Virus record (IMG/VR): IMGVR_UViG_3300031521_000039
Coordinates: 1-64,000 of that record
Length of the DNA: 64,000 nt
Direction: 5' to 3' (one strand)
DNA from: a virus
Shown in pieces: positions 18,093-26,742 of the stretch (its first letter is position 1; each line of letters starts with the position of its first letter). The position numbers were made by a program, and so were the translations under genes. Below the pieces are notes generated by a model. That model did no database searches and was not told where the DNA came from. It worked only from the letters and a program-made list of their open reading frames with translations.

Positions 18093-18185
18093 TTTAATCG
18101 CCTCCCTCCCAATAGGATATTTGAGATGGCATTATAATTATAGCATATAATCAACCAAATAATACAATTTTATACAAAAATATTC

Positions 18186-18220
18186 AAGATTTGGAAAGTA
18201 AATTTTCTAGGTCTTTTATT
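18186..18220 (+). terminator. hairpin with TCTTTTATTATG tail
   Basis: AAGATTTGGAAA pairs over 12 positions (several G-U) with TTTCTAGGTCTT and is followed by TTATTATG. It lies upstream of the 18277 gene and separates the toxin locus from the tail genes. Confidence 0.5.
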
Positions 18221-18276
18221 ATGTCTAAATTTATATTTTATCAAATAATAAACTGAAAATAAAGAAGGTGAAATTA

Positions 18277-18486
18277 ATGCCAAGTATTTTAACAATAAAA
18301 CAAAAAGAAGCCCAAGATGCCATTAATACAATGAATCAAAAATATATAGATTCAACTACACAACTTAATAAAACAAAAGATGAAGGGTTTGGAATATTAG
18401 AATCTAAATTAAAAACGGAAGCGGAATATCAAAAAGATACATTATTAATGGCATATAAAGATATGAATGATTTAAGAAAGGAATAA
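18277..18486 (+). CDS. small coiled-coil protein of unknown function
   Basis: The 69-residue helical protein begins MPSILTIKQKEAQDAIN and is rich in Lys, Glu and Gln, with no membrane segment. GAAGGTG lies before ATG 18277. It directly precedes the BppU-like gene and is probably part of the baseplate operon. Confidence 0.55.
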   Translation: MPSILTIKQKEAQDAINTMNQKYIDSTTQLNKTKDEGFGILESKLKTEAEYQKDTLLMAYKDMNDLRKE

Positions 18487-18550
18487 AAGAAAATAACAAG
18501 ATAAAATCAACATTTTAAATAAATCAATAATATAGAAAGGAGTTGATTAA

Positions 18551-19513
18551 ATGGCTAATACCGAAATTTTTGAGATTGATAATCGTGATATTGATCTTAA
18601 AAATTATCAGAAGATTAATATACCGGTAGCATTAAATGATACGATTATCCTAAAGTTCGATATTTTTAATAATAATGCACCAGTAGACTTAACAGATTTT
18701 AATATAGAATTTAGGGCATATTTACCTAAGAGTATAGTTCCATATTCTCAAACAGACAATATTGTTAAAAGTGGAAATACATTAACAATTACTTGTGATA
18801 AAGAATTATGTCAAGAAATAGGACAAATTCAAGCTACACTTAGAATATGGAATAGTCAAATGTTGCAAAAATCAAATTATTTAATTGTTTTGAAAGTAAT
18901 GTCTACAATTCCAAGCGATGAAGTTATTTCTTCAGTAGCAACATTATCAGCACTTAATAGTTTAGATTGGGCTATTAATCGATATTTAGAGCTTAAAGTA
19001 GACCTTATGGGACAAATAACATTGGCTGAAACAACATTGTCTAATTTAACTAATGAAGTTACATTAGCAAATACAACTTTAGGCAATATGGTAGCTGAAA
19101 ATACTTTATTAATAACATCATACAACAATGCTGTCACTATGAATGATAAGTTAGATAATAATGTTAATCGAGCAATTAATTTAGATGCACAAGTTGAAAA
19201 TCATATCACTGATTTGAGTTCAAATATTGCAGTTGCAAAGTATTATAATAATGAATTAAAAGTAACTACTACAACTGCACAAACATTAGATACAGATTTA
19301 AAGAGTGAAAATATATGGGCAAGTCAACAAATTGCTATTATGAAATCATTTGGTGACATTACAACATTAGTTACAATAATGAATAATTACAAGATTGAAT
19401 TAGATAGTTTATCTCATTTTGTAGATATAATGATGCAAAGCAATCCTATCAATTGGACAGATGATAATGGTAATAATGTTCTAGATGACAATGGAACTGT
19501 AATAACAATTTAA
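18551..19513 (+). CDS. baseplate upper protein, BppU-like
   Basis: The 320-residue protein has an N-terminal BppU-type domain (IPVALNDTIILKFDIFNNNAPVDLTD, FRAYLPK, IGQIQATLRIW, about residues 20-130). A helical stalk follows (LAETTLSNLTNEVTLANTTL) and a short C-terminus. BppU links receptor-binding proteins to the siphophage baseplate. The neighbouring fibre gene is the likely partner. AAAGGAGTTGATTAA precedes ATG. Confidence 0.8.
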   Translation: MANTEIFEIDNRDIDLKNYQKINIPVALNDTIILKFDIFNNNAPVDLTDFNIEFRAYLPKSIVPYSQTDNIVKSGNTLTITCDKELCQEIGQIQATLRIWNSQMLQKSNYLIVLKVMSTIPSDEVISSVATLSALNSLDWAINRYLELKVDLMGQITLAETTLSNLTNEVTLANTTLGNMVAENTLLITSYNNAVTMNDKLDNNVNRAINLDAQVENHITDLSSNIAVAKYYNNELKVTTTTAQTLDTDLKSENIWASQQIAIMKSFGDITTLVTIMNNYKIELDSLSHFVDIMMQSNPINWTDDNGNNVLDDNGTVITI

Positions 19514-19544
19514 TAAATTAAAATTAATAAGGAGGAATTAAACA

Positions 19545-21260
19545 ATGGCAAAGGTAATAGATTTTGTAACTTCTACTGGAATAACAAATGATGATTATTT
19601 AGTTATGGCTGAAAATTCAACAGGCAATACTAGAAAAATAAAAAAATCAGATGCAACACCTATTATAAATGATTTAGCAACTGGTGGTACAGATAAATAT
19701 TTGAGTGCAGAACAAGGTAAGGTTGCAAAAGGATTGATAGACATTAATACAACAGATATAAATACATTAAAAGGACAAGTTTTACAAAAAACATTAACTA
19801 ATATAGAAATAGGTTCATCTCCAATTACTTCATTAACAGGTATATTAGATGGATTTGTAGATAGTTTAATTTTTAAAGGCAAGACAAGATATAAAACTTC
19901 GGGAGGTATATATACAGATACATATGCAACTGGAGTAATATTAGAATCTGCTGGACAAAATGAAGGTAAAATAACAATGTCTTCATTAAAACCAGACAAT
20001 ACTATAGGAGATTCTATAAATATAACATTAGCAACTCCATTAAGAGGAATAACTGTAAATGCTACTAAATATCAAGATATTTTAAATGTAACAAATAAGA
20101 CAGTTATAAGAAATATTGGTAAGAAAATATTTACAGGTACTAGTACAGAAACTTGGACACTTGGAAATCCAACATTACAAACAAATACATTACAGTTTAT
20201 ATACACAATAGGAGATTGTAAAACAGGATTAAGTTCAACAGAAGTTAATTTAATGAATGATAAATTTGCAATGATTTCTTCTACAGATAATATAGCAAAT
20301 GATAGTGAGTCAATTGCTATAAATGAGAATGGTAAATTATTAATAAGAATATTAAAAAGTAAATTATCAAGCCAAGATGTAGCTGGATTTAAATTATGGT
20401 TAAATAGTGTAAATGTAACCATAGTATATCCATTAGTAAATTCTATTTCTGAGACTATAAATGATGTAGGAACATTACAAACTTTTGCAGATGGATATTT
20501 ACAATTAGATAATGTAATTGTGCCAATAGTAAATTTCAATTATCCAGTAAAATTAGCTTCAGTAGTAGATGAACATACAAAAATAATAGATTCAACAGTT
20601 GATAAAATTGGAGATTTAACTACAGGATTGTCAGATTTGACGAAGATTCCAGGAGTTATTGATGATACTGGAAGTGCGAATATTTATGTAATAACTTTAG
20701 TAAGTGCTCCAACCGCATATGCTAAATATCAGACTTTTAAATTCATAGCTAAAACTGCTAATACAGGAGCAAGTACATTGAATGTAAATGGTTTAGGTGT
20801 TAAAGCATTAGTTAAAGATGTTAACGTAGCTTTGGTTACAGGAGATATTTTAGTAGGACAAATAATAACTGCTATTTATGATGGTACAAACTTTCAAATA
20901 GTACCTGATTTTAGTGCTAAATTCGCAAGCAAAGTGGATGTATCTTATGAAAATCCTATTGTTCCAACATTAATTGGCTCTTGGGTTAATTATGGTGGGG
21001 CAAATAATACAGCAGGATATTGGAAAGACCCTTTAGGAAATATACATTTAAAGGGTACAATAAAAAATGGAGTTGTCAATAACGCAGCTTTTCAATTGCC
21101 CGTAGGCTATAGACCTATATTAACTGAAATGTTTGCTGTGCCTTCTGGTGGCGGTTTATTTGGTATTATACAGATAACCAATGATGGGTATGTTACTCCA
21201 ATGATTGGTTCTAACGCATATTTTTATTTAGATGGTATTAATTTTAAGGCAGGTGTATAA
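19545..21260 (+). CDS. tail fibre protein
   Basis: The 571-residue protein starts with a fibre attachment region (DFVTSTGITNDDYLVMAENS, then SAEQGKVAKGLID). It carries a common fibre module (FIAKTANTGASTLNVNGLG...GQIITAIYDGTNFQIV, about residues 400-460). The C-terminal receptor-binding tip (SWVNYGGANNTAGYWKDPLGNIHLKG...QLPVGYRP) is typical of clostridial tail fibres. It lies just after BppU. AGGAGG precedes ATG. Confidence 0.8.
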   Translation: MAKVIDFVTSTGITNDDYLVMAENSTGNTRKIKKSDATPIINDLATGGTDKYLSAEQGKVAKGLIDINTTDINTLKGQVLQKTLTNIEIGSSPITSLTGILDGFVDSLIFKGKTRYKTSGGIYTDTYATGVILESAGQNEGKITMSSLKPDNTIGDSINITLATPLRGITVNATKYQDILNVTNKTVIRNIGKKIFTGTSTETWTLGNPTLQTNTLQFIYTIGDCKTGLSSTEVNLMNDKFAMISSTDNIANDSESIAINENGKLLIRILKSKLSSQDVAGFKLWLNSVNVTIVYPLVNSISETINDVGTLQTFADGYLQLDNVIVPIVNFNYPVKLASVVDEHTKIIDSTVDKIGDLTTGLSDLTKIPGVIDDTGSANIYVITLVSAPTAYAKYQTFKFIAKTANTGASTLNVNGLGVKALVKDVNVALVTGDILVGQIITAIYDGTNFQIVPDFSAKFASKVDVSYENPIVPTLIGSWVNYGGANNTAGYWKDPLGNIHLKGTIKNGVVNNAAFQLPVGYRPILTEMFAVPSGGGLFGIIQITNDGYVTPMIGSNAYFYLDGINFKAGV

Positions 21261-21261
21261 A

Positions 21262-21591
21262 ATGAAAAAAGTTATAAGAATTGATTTAAATGGATTATTT
21301 ATTGAAGAAGTGTTGATTGAAGAAAATGCAGAAATTTTGAAAGATTGTATTGAAGTTCTATGCCCAGAAGGATTTTACAAACCTAAATGGGATGGCGAAA
21401 AATGGATTGAAGGTTTGACACAAAGCGAAATTGATACGCTTAAAAATACTGTAGAAAAACCAACGCAAGAAGAAATTTTAAGATCAAATTTATTAAAAGA
21501 CAATGTTGCTTTTAAATTACAATTAGCTCAACAACAAAAAATAAATGCTAATTTGTTAACTCAAATAGCTAAATTAGGAGGTACACAATAA
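21262..21591 (+). CDS. small protein downstream of the fibre, chaperone-like
   Basis: The 109-residue protein has a beta-rich N-terminus (MKKVIRIDLNGLFIEEVLI...GFYKPKWDGEKWIEGLTQ) and a coiled-coil C-terminus. This pattern is shared by short proteins encoded after Firmicute phage fibres, sometimes named DUF2977-like or fibre-associated. The start two bases after the fibre stop, with GGCAGGTG upstream, implies translational coupling. It overlaps the next gene by one base (TAATG). Function is inferred. Confidence 0.65.
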   Translation: MKKVIRIDLNGLFIEEVLIEENAEILKDCIEVLCPEGFYKPKWDGEKWIEGLTQSEIDTLKNTVEKPTQEEILRSNLLKDNVAFKLQLAQQQKINANLLTQIAKLGGTQ

Positions 21592-21749
21592 TGGATAATA
21601 ATTTTTGGTTTGGAATAATTAAAGAATATTACAATTTGAGGTTATATACTGCAAGTGATTTAGATTTATTTGTACAAGTAAATTATATTACAGCAGATGA
21701 AAAAGCAACTATTATAGGGACTAATACAACTCAAGCTTCTGCATCATAG
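21591..21749 (+). CDS. xkdX: XkdX family small tail protein
   Basis: The 52-residue protein begins MDNNFWFGIIKEYYNLRLYT and continues YITADEKATIIG, which matches the XkdX family found between fibre and lysis genes in PBSX-like and clostridial phages. The start codon overlaps the preceding stop, and AGGAGG lies 10 nt upstream. The molecular role of the family is unclear. Confidence 0.8.
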   Translation: MDNNFWFGIIKEYYNLRLYTASDLDLFVQVNYITADEKATIIGTNTTQASAS

Positions 21750-21826
21750 GAAAATTATGTTTACTAAAGATAGATAAAATAATAAACAAAAGATAACTAT
21801 ATTTAAATTTAGAAAGGATAAAAATA

Positions 21827-22531
21827 ATGAATAACTTAAAGAAAATTGGTTTTATATTTTTATTAGGAATGGGAATATTTATAGTAGGAGGAAATACAAA
21901 TAAGGTTTATGCATCTGAAATCACAACATCTAGTAGTGTAGTATTTTATCTAGAATCTAATAATAAAACTGTGGGATTGGACAATACAACAAATGTAAAT
22001 TTATTTATCAATAATGTAACAGGAATAATGGCAGAAGATATTACTATTAGTTACAACACTAATAAATTAGAATATTTAAATGCAAATATAACAGATGGAA
22101 TAAATATAATTCAATCAGTAGTTACAACTAGTGGACAAGTAAGATTTATATTGTCTAGTTATGGTGATGAGAATGTAATAGACTCAACTAAAAATATATT
22201 ACAATTACAATTTAAAACAAAAGAACAAGGCAAGTCAAAAATTCAATTAAATAATTGTAAAATATCTGATGGTATAAATATGGAAAGAAATGTATTAAAA
22301 GAAGAATGTGAAGGAATAGTTATTAAAGTCAATAACGATGTTAATGGAGATGGCGAATTCACATTGTTAGATTTAGCGATTGATTCTAAATATTTGAATG
22401 AGGATGCAATTTCCAATGACGATTATACAACAGATGTAGTAGTTAATGGAAAAACTGATAAAGATGATTTAGATAAAATTTCACAAGAAATTCTTAAAAA
22501 TAAGGATTATTATAATTTTGAGAAAAAATAA
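21827..22531 (+). CDS. secreted protein with cohesin-like and dockerin-like domains
   Basis: The 234-residue protein has a signal peptide ending near VYASE (about residue 31). A cohesin-like beta-sandwich follows (about 38-165, with NNVTGIMAEDITISYNTNKLEYL and GQVRFILSSYGD). A dockerin-like region comes next (about 170-225), with calcium-loop motif DVNGDGEFTLLDLAID and a degenerate second loop VVNGKTDKDDLDK. Such pairs mediate extracellular complex assembly in clostridia. It sits between fibre and lysis genes, so it may be virion-associated or secreted cargo. The domain calls are motif-based. Confidence 0.7.
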   Translation: MNNLKKIGFIFLLGMGIFIVGGNTNKVYASEITTSSSVVFYLESNNKTVGLDNTTNVNLFINNVTGIMAEDITISYNTNKLEYLNANITDGINIIQSVVTTSGQVRFILSSYGDENVIDSTKNILQLQFKTKEQGKSKIQLNNCKISDGINMERNVLKEECEGIVIKVNNDVNGDGEFTLLDLAIDSKYLNEDAISNDDYTTDVVVNGKTDKDDLDKISQEILKNKDYYNFEKK

Positions 22532-22667
22532 ATTAATTCACTTTAAAAGAATCATTTTATGGTTAGTTATTAGGTTACTATTTAATTATTATGCAAAGTA
22601 AAGTATGCTAAAAACTTAATTCGTAGTTTATCTATTAACTTATAAATCAATAAGAATTGGTAATTAT

Positions 22668-22699
22668 AAAGACTTGGACGAAATATTTCAAGTCTTTTA
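22668..22699 (+). terminator. intrinsic terminator before the protease gene
   Basis: AAAGACTTG (22668-22676) with CAAGTCTTT (22689-22697) is followed by TATCATG. It is a member of the dispersed hairpin family. Confidence 0.7.
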
Positions 22700-22720
22700 T
22701 CATGTAAAAAATAAAATAAA

Positions 22721-23746
22721 TTGAAAGAAGATGATGTGTTAGTGGATAATAAATTAACAGATATAGAAGTGCAAGAATTAATTAAACAATATCCAATAGG
22801 TGTACTAGATAGTCCAATAGATGAAAGAGATTATCTATACGAACCTACTTGTGCAACCCAGCAAGAATTACCTAGTTCATTTTCATTAGACTATAATTAT
22901 CCTATTCTTAATCAAGGTCAAATAGGTAGTTGTGTAGCACATAGTATTGCAGAAATGAAATCATATATTAATGCAGTAGATAATACTAATATATATTCGG
23001 TTGGATTTATATATGCTAATAGAAAAGAAGATGACTTTAGTGGAAATGGATTAATTCCTAGACAAGCTTTATCTAATATCGTATTAGATGGAGATTGTTT
23101 AAATAGTGATTTCCCAATTAATGAAGAATATCCTAGTATATTAAGTACTTTAGATAGATATAACAAAGAACAACTTTTTGAGAAAGCAAGTAAACATAGA
23201 AGTAAAGCATTTGCGAAATTAGAAGTAGAACAAATTAAAGAATATTTAGTTAATCAACAAAAACCTATTTTAATTACTGTAAAAGTATATAGTAGTTTTT
23301 ATCAATCAAGATATGAAAAAGGAATAGTACGAGATGAAACTTATGGAACTTATTTTGGTTCACATGCAATGGTGATTATAGGTTATGATAGTGACACTTT
23401 AAAGATACTAAATAGTTGGGGTGACTTTGGTGATAATGGGTATATTTATTTAAATATCAATAATCCAATTATTAAAGAATTATGGGTATTGGAAGATGAA
23501 AAAATCATTAAGCCAGTTAAGAAGACTTATTGGAGAGTACAAGTTTCAGCTAATAAATTAAAAGAATCAGCAATTGAGGATTGTAATAAATTAGCTACAT
23601 ATGGCATAGATACTTGTCCAGTATTAGTTAATGGATGGTGGAAAGTTCAATGTGGATGTTTTACTAATGAGGAAAATAGGGACAATATTACTAAGAAGTT
23701 AGAAGATTTAGGATATGTAGTTTATATTGAAAAAGTTGAAAAATAA
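22721..23746 (+). CDS. papain-like (C1A) cysteine peptidase with C-terminal SPOR-like domain
   Basis: The 341-residue protein has the catalytic Cys in NQGQIGSCVAHS (about residue 68), His in FGSHAMVIIGYD (about 215) and Asn in ILNSWGDFGDNGY (about 230). The C-terminal 75 residues (YWRVQVSANKLKESA, NGWWKVQCGCFTNEE, LGYVVYIEKV) look like a SPOR peptidoglycan-binding module. No signal peptide is seen. It lies directly before the amidase, which suggests a role in lysis or in cleaving cell-wall proteins. TTG 22721 and GTG 22736 are both possible starts. Confidence 0.8.
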   Translation: MKEDDVLVDNKLTDIEVQELIKQYPIGVLDSPIDERDYLYEPTCATQQELPSSFSLDYNYPILNQGQIGSCVAHSIAEMKSYINAVDNTNIYSVGFIYANRKEDDFSGNGLIPRQALSNIVLDGDCLNSDFPINEEYPSILSTLDRYNKEQLFEKASKHRSKAFAKLEVEQIKEYLVNQQKPILITVKVYSSFYQSRYEKGIVRDETYGTYFGSHAMVIIGYDSDTLKILNSWGDFGDNGYIYLNINNPIIKELWVLEDEKIIKPVKKTYWRVQVSANKLKESAIEDCNKLATYGIDTCPVLVNGWWKVQCGCFTNEENRDNITKKLEDLGYVVYIEKVEK

Positions 23747-23760
23747 AAGGAGTTGATATA

Positions 23761-24588
23761 ATGTTAGAAATTCAACAACAAATTATTAGTGGCAATAAGA
23801 CTAGAAGAAGTATTCAACCACAATGGTTAGTCGTTCATGATACAGGCGATGAAGGTGCTACTGCACAAAACGAACATGATTATTTTAATGGTGGTGATCG
23901 AGGAGCTAGTGCAGATGTATTTATAGATAGTAATAATATTATTCAAATTATAGATACAGATGAATTCTACAGCTGGGCAATAGGTGATGGAAGGGGTAAA
24001 TATGGAAAAACTAATTCTAATTCTATGAGTTTTGAGATGTCTATTGGAAGTGATGGACAACCCACAGAAACTACTATTCAAAATACATTAGATGCAGTTA
24101 AATATTTTATGAATAAATATAATATTGACATTGATCATGTTGTAACTCATCATGAATGTTCAGATAAGAATTGTCCAGCTTCGTTTAACACAGATGGGAA
24201 TTGGACTAAATGGAATGAATTTAAGAATAGGTTAGCTAATGGTTCTGCTTATAAACAAGGTTGGAATCAAAATTCTAAAGGTTGGTTTTATTGTACAGAT
24301 GTAGATAATAGATATTACTATAAAGATACATGGAAAGAAATAAATTCAGAATGGTATTGTTTTGATTTAGACGGTTATGCAAAACAAAACAATTGGAAAT
24401 TATATCAAAATAAATGGTATTACCTCGATAAAGATTGTAAAATGTCAAAATCAAAATGGATATCATGGAAAGATGAATTTTATTATGCCAATGAAAAAGG
24501 TGAAATGTTAACTAATTGTTTTACGCCTGATAATTATTGGGTAGATTTAGATGGTTCATGGAACAACAGAGCAAAAGGAATTAAATAA
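23761..24588 (+). CDS. endolysin: N-acetylmuramoyl-L-alanine amidase with cell-wall-binding repeats
   Basis: The 275-residue protein has an N-terminal Amidase_2 domain with zinc ligands in VVHDTGD and VVTHHECSDKNCPASF (about residues 20-145). Four or five aromatic cell-wall-binding repeats follow (GWNQNSKGWFYCTD, DTWKEINSEWYCFD, NNWKLYQNKWYYLD). It cleaves the amide bond between MurNAc and L-alanine. There is no signal peptide, as expected of a holin-released endolysin. A putative holin follows. Confidence 0.9.
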   Translation: MLEIQQQIISGNKTRRSIQPQWLVVHDTGDEGATAQNEHDYFNGGDRGASADVFIDSNNIIQIIDTDEFYSWAIGDGRGKYGKTNSNSMSFEMSIGSDGQPTETTIQNTLDAVKYFMNKYNIDIDHVVTHHECSDKNCPASFNTDGNWTKWNEFKNRLANGSAYKQGWNQNSKGWFYCTDVDNRYYYKDTWKEINSEWYCFDLDGYAKQNNWKLYQNKWYYLDKDCKMSKSKWISWKDEFYYANEKGEMLTNCFTPDNYWVDLDGSWNNRAKGIK

Positions 24589-24645
24589 ATTAATATAAAA
24601 ATATAATAGTTATGCTACTTAAAAGGCAAAAGGAGTATGATAATT

Positions 24646-25443
24646 ATGGATAATCAATTATTAAATCAAACTTTGGGTGCTATTATTTCAATAGTACAAA
24701 TATTATTACCACTAGGTAGTGCTTTTTATGGTTTTTATAAAGTAGGTGGTGTGAAATTTATTAAATCTAAAATAGGATTAATTAGTGACTCAAGAACAAG
24801 AGATTTAGTTAATGCTGGGTTTGATAGAATTGTAGACTTGCTTGATACAGAAATTACTAATGCAGAATCTACTGCAAAACCATTAATTCTACAAAAAATA
24901 GCTGAGGGACAATTAAATAAAGATAGCTTAAAAGATATTGGTGTTGAAGTAGCTAAATCAGTAATGAGTCAATTGCCAGAAAAAACTATAAATTTACTAC
25001 AACAAGAAGTAAATGATGTTAGTGTTTATGTAAATAAAAAATTAGAACAACGTCTTGATAAACTAAAACAAGATTCAAATAGTGGAGTATCTAAAACTAT
25101 TTTACCAGAAGTAATCACTCCTATAGTTGATACAACTGAATTAGAAAATAAGAATATAGAACTTACTAACAAGAATTCAACTCTTAGTGATGAAGTTAAT
25201 GATTTACAAAATGCTAATTTGCAACTTACTCAAAATTCAGAACAAGTACAAACTGAAAAAGATAATTTATTAGCACAAGTAAATCAATTACAAGCTAAGT
25301 TAGATACTATAAATAATGCAATAGCTACTGCAAATATAAGTAATAATGTAACTGTTGGTGGTATTATAGTTAATAGTAATGACGCAACTAATTTAGTAAA
25401 TAATATTACTGATATTACTAGTCAATCATTTACAATGCAATAA
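24646..25443 (+). CDS. holin, LL-H family-like, with long coiled-coil tail
   Basis: The 265-residue protein has an N-terminal hydrophobic segment (LGAIISIVQILLPLGSAFYGFYKV). An LL-H holin-like region follows (DSRTRDLVNAGFDRIVDLLDTEITNAE...LILQKIAEGQLNKDSLKDIGVE), then a coiled coil and a C-terminus ending NITDITSQSFTMQ. The family is usually 100-150 residues, so the tail of about 110 residues is an addition. The start at 24646 is chosen for spacing from AAAGGAG; ATG 24637 is too close. It follows the endolysin. Confidence 0.7.
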   Translation: MDNQLLNQTLGAIISIVQILLPLGSAFYGFYKVGGVKFIKSKIGLISDSRTRDLVNAGFDRIVDLLDTEITNAESTAKPLILQKIAEGQLNKDSLKDIGVEVAKSVMSQLPEKTINLLQQEVNDVSVYVNKKLEQRLDKLKQDSNSGVSKTILPEVITPIVDTTELENKNIELTNKNSTLSDEVNDLQNANLQLTQNSEQVQTEKDNLLAQVNQLQAKLDTINNAIATANISNNVTVGGIIVNSNDATNLVNNITDITSQSFTMQ

Positions 25444-25483
25444 ATAAATTAATAACTTAAAACAATTAATTTATTGGGATTTG

Positions 25484-25520
25484 AAAGGCTTAGGGATTAT
25501 TCTCTAGGTCTTTTATTATA
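25484..25520 (+). terminator. intrinsic terminator after the holin
   Basis: A 13-pair stem with several G-U pairs (25484-25496 with 25501-25513) and loop TTAT is followed by TTTTATTATATG. It closes the lysis cassette. Confidence 0.7.
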
Positions 25521-25673
25521 TGGTTATACTCTACGAGGTTTTCATGCTTACGCATGATTTGTTATTTCCAATCAAAGATTTTCATAACAAAAATTTATTT
25601 TATTATTTTAATGGTGTTCATCTATATGGTGAATAACTAAAAATAATTATTATCAAAAGGAGTGTATTAAATT

Positions 25674-25961
25674 ATGAAAACAGTATTTAGTTATAAGGAT
25701 TTAGGATTAGCTTCCTATATTATTACTAATGGAAATGACTTCAAAGGAATAGAAATTAAGTATTCCAAAAGGTTTAATGAATTTAAAATATATGTTCAAG
25801 TAGAAGGTGAAAAAGAACAATTAATTAAAATGAAAAATTACTATGAAGAAAATAAAATAATGATAAATAAAACCAAAATAATACAAGACATGATTATAGT
25901 CCTATCGGACAAAGTAGAAAGAATTCTGAAGAATGAAGAAGACAACAGTATTGAAAGCTAG
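25674..25961 (+). CDS. small protein of unknown function
   Basis: The 95-residue protein has no recognised fold. Residues 1-60 may form a small alpha-beta domain (MKTVFSYKDLGLASYIITNGND), followed by charged helices. AAAAGGAG precedes ATG. It lies just upstream of the winged-helix gene and may be cotranscribed. Confidence 0.55.
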   Translation: MKTVFSYKDLGLASYIITNGNDFKGIEIKYSKRFNEFKIYVQVEGEKEQLIKMKNYYEENKIMINKTKIIQDMIIVLSDKVERILKNEEDNSIES

Positions 25962-26062
25962 TTATAGCCTAGAGTAAATTGACATACAAAGTTAACTATC
26001 GGACATACCTGTCATTAAGTTGGACATGGACGTCCTAATTGAGAAGGAGGTGCATTTAAATT

Positions 26063-26710
26063 ATGCAAGAAATAGAAATATCAGATTATATAAAAGAATT
26101 AAATAGCCAGTTTATAGAAACTATAGGTGGTTCATATTGTAAAATAAGTACTGGAGAACTGTTTACACAAACTGAGGTAAATAAATATGTAAAATTAAAA
26201 ATAGAAGAATATAATACTTTGTATATTGCATCAGTTAGAAGTATAGCAGATAAAGAAGGTATAAATTTAGATCAGCATTTAATTAATAACAGAAGTAAAA
26301 AGAAAACTAATAAGAAATTAAAAGAAAGATATGATGGTGGAGAATTTAATATGGTATATAGAGAAAGGTTAGGTGATATTATGGCTTTAAAATTAAATGC
26401 TACAGAAAAGGGAGTATGGTACTCTTTAGGAGAATTATGTACATATCCTACTAATACAGTTATGATTGGTGGTAATATCCCTTCTTTTGAAGATATATCA
26501 GTTTATATTGGGATGTCAGAAAGGAATCTAAGAAGATATTTAAAGATTCTTGAAGATAAAAACTTAATGAAAACAAGTCAATGTGGTTACAAAAAATCTA
26601 TAGTAATTAATCCTGAATATTATGCTACAGGAAAAGAATTAGATATTGATACTTTGAAACTGTTTAATTTAGTTGAATGTGATGATAATAAAATAAATGA
26701 GAACTTGTAA
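26063..26710 (+). CDS. winged-helix protein, RepL/replication-initiator-like
   Basis: The 215-residue protein has a C-terminal winged helix (FEDISVYIGMSERNLRRYLKILEDKNLMK, then SIVINPEYYATGKE, about residues 145-200). The arrangement resembles Firmicute plasmid RepL-type or phage replication proteins, including the wing-like INPEYYATG stretch. The N-terminal half is charged and helical. GGAGGTG precedes ATG. The upstream 100 nt repeat the word TATCGGACA (25912 and 25998), which could be binding sites. A transcriptional regulator is the alternative. Confidence 0.6.
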   Translation: MQEIEISDYIKELNSQFIETIGGSYCKISTGELFTQTEVNKYVKLKIEEYNTLYIASVRSIADKEGINLDQHLINNRSKKKTNKKLKERYDGGEFNMVYRERLGDIMALKLNATEKGVWYSLGELCTYPTNTVMIGGNIPSFEDISVYIGMSERNLRRYLKILEDKNLMKTSQCGYKKSIVINPEYYATGKELDIDTLKLFNLVECDDNKINENL

Positions 26711-26742
26711 ATAAATTAAAAATAAAAGGAGTGTATTTAATT

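Noticed and set aside
25980-26045. GGACA/TGTCC words upstream of the winged-helix gene as an iteron origin
   Set aside because: Only two copies of TATCGGACA and one related TTGGACA, too few and irregular to call an origin.
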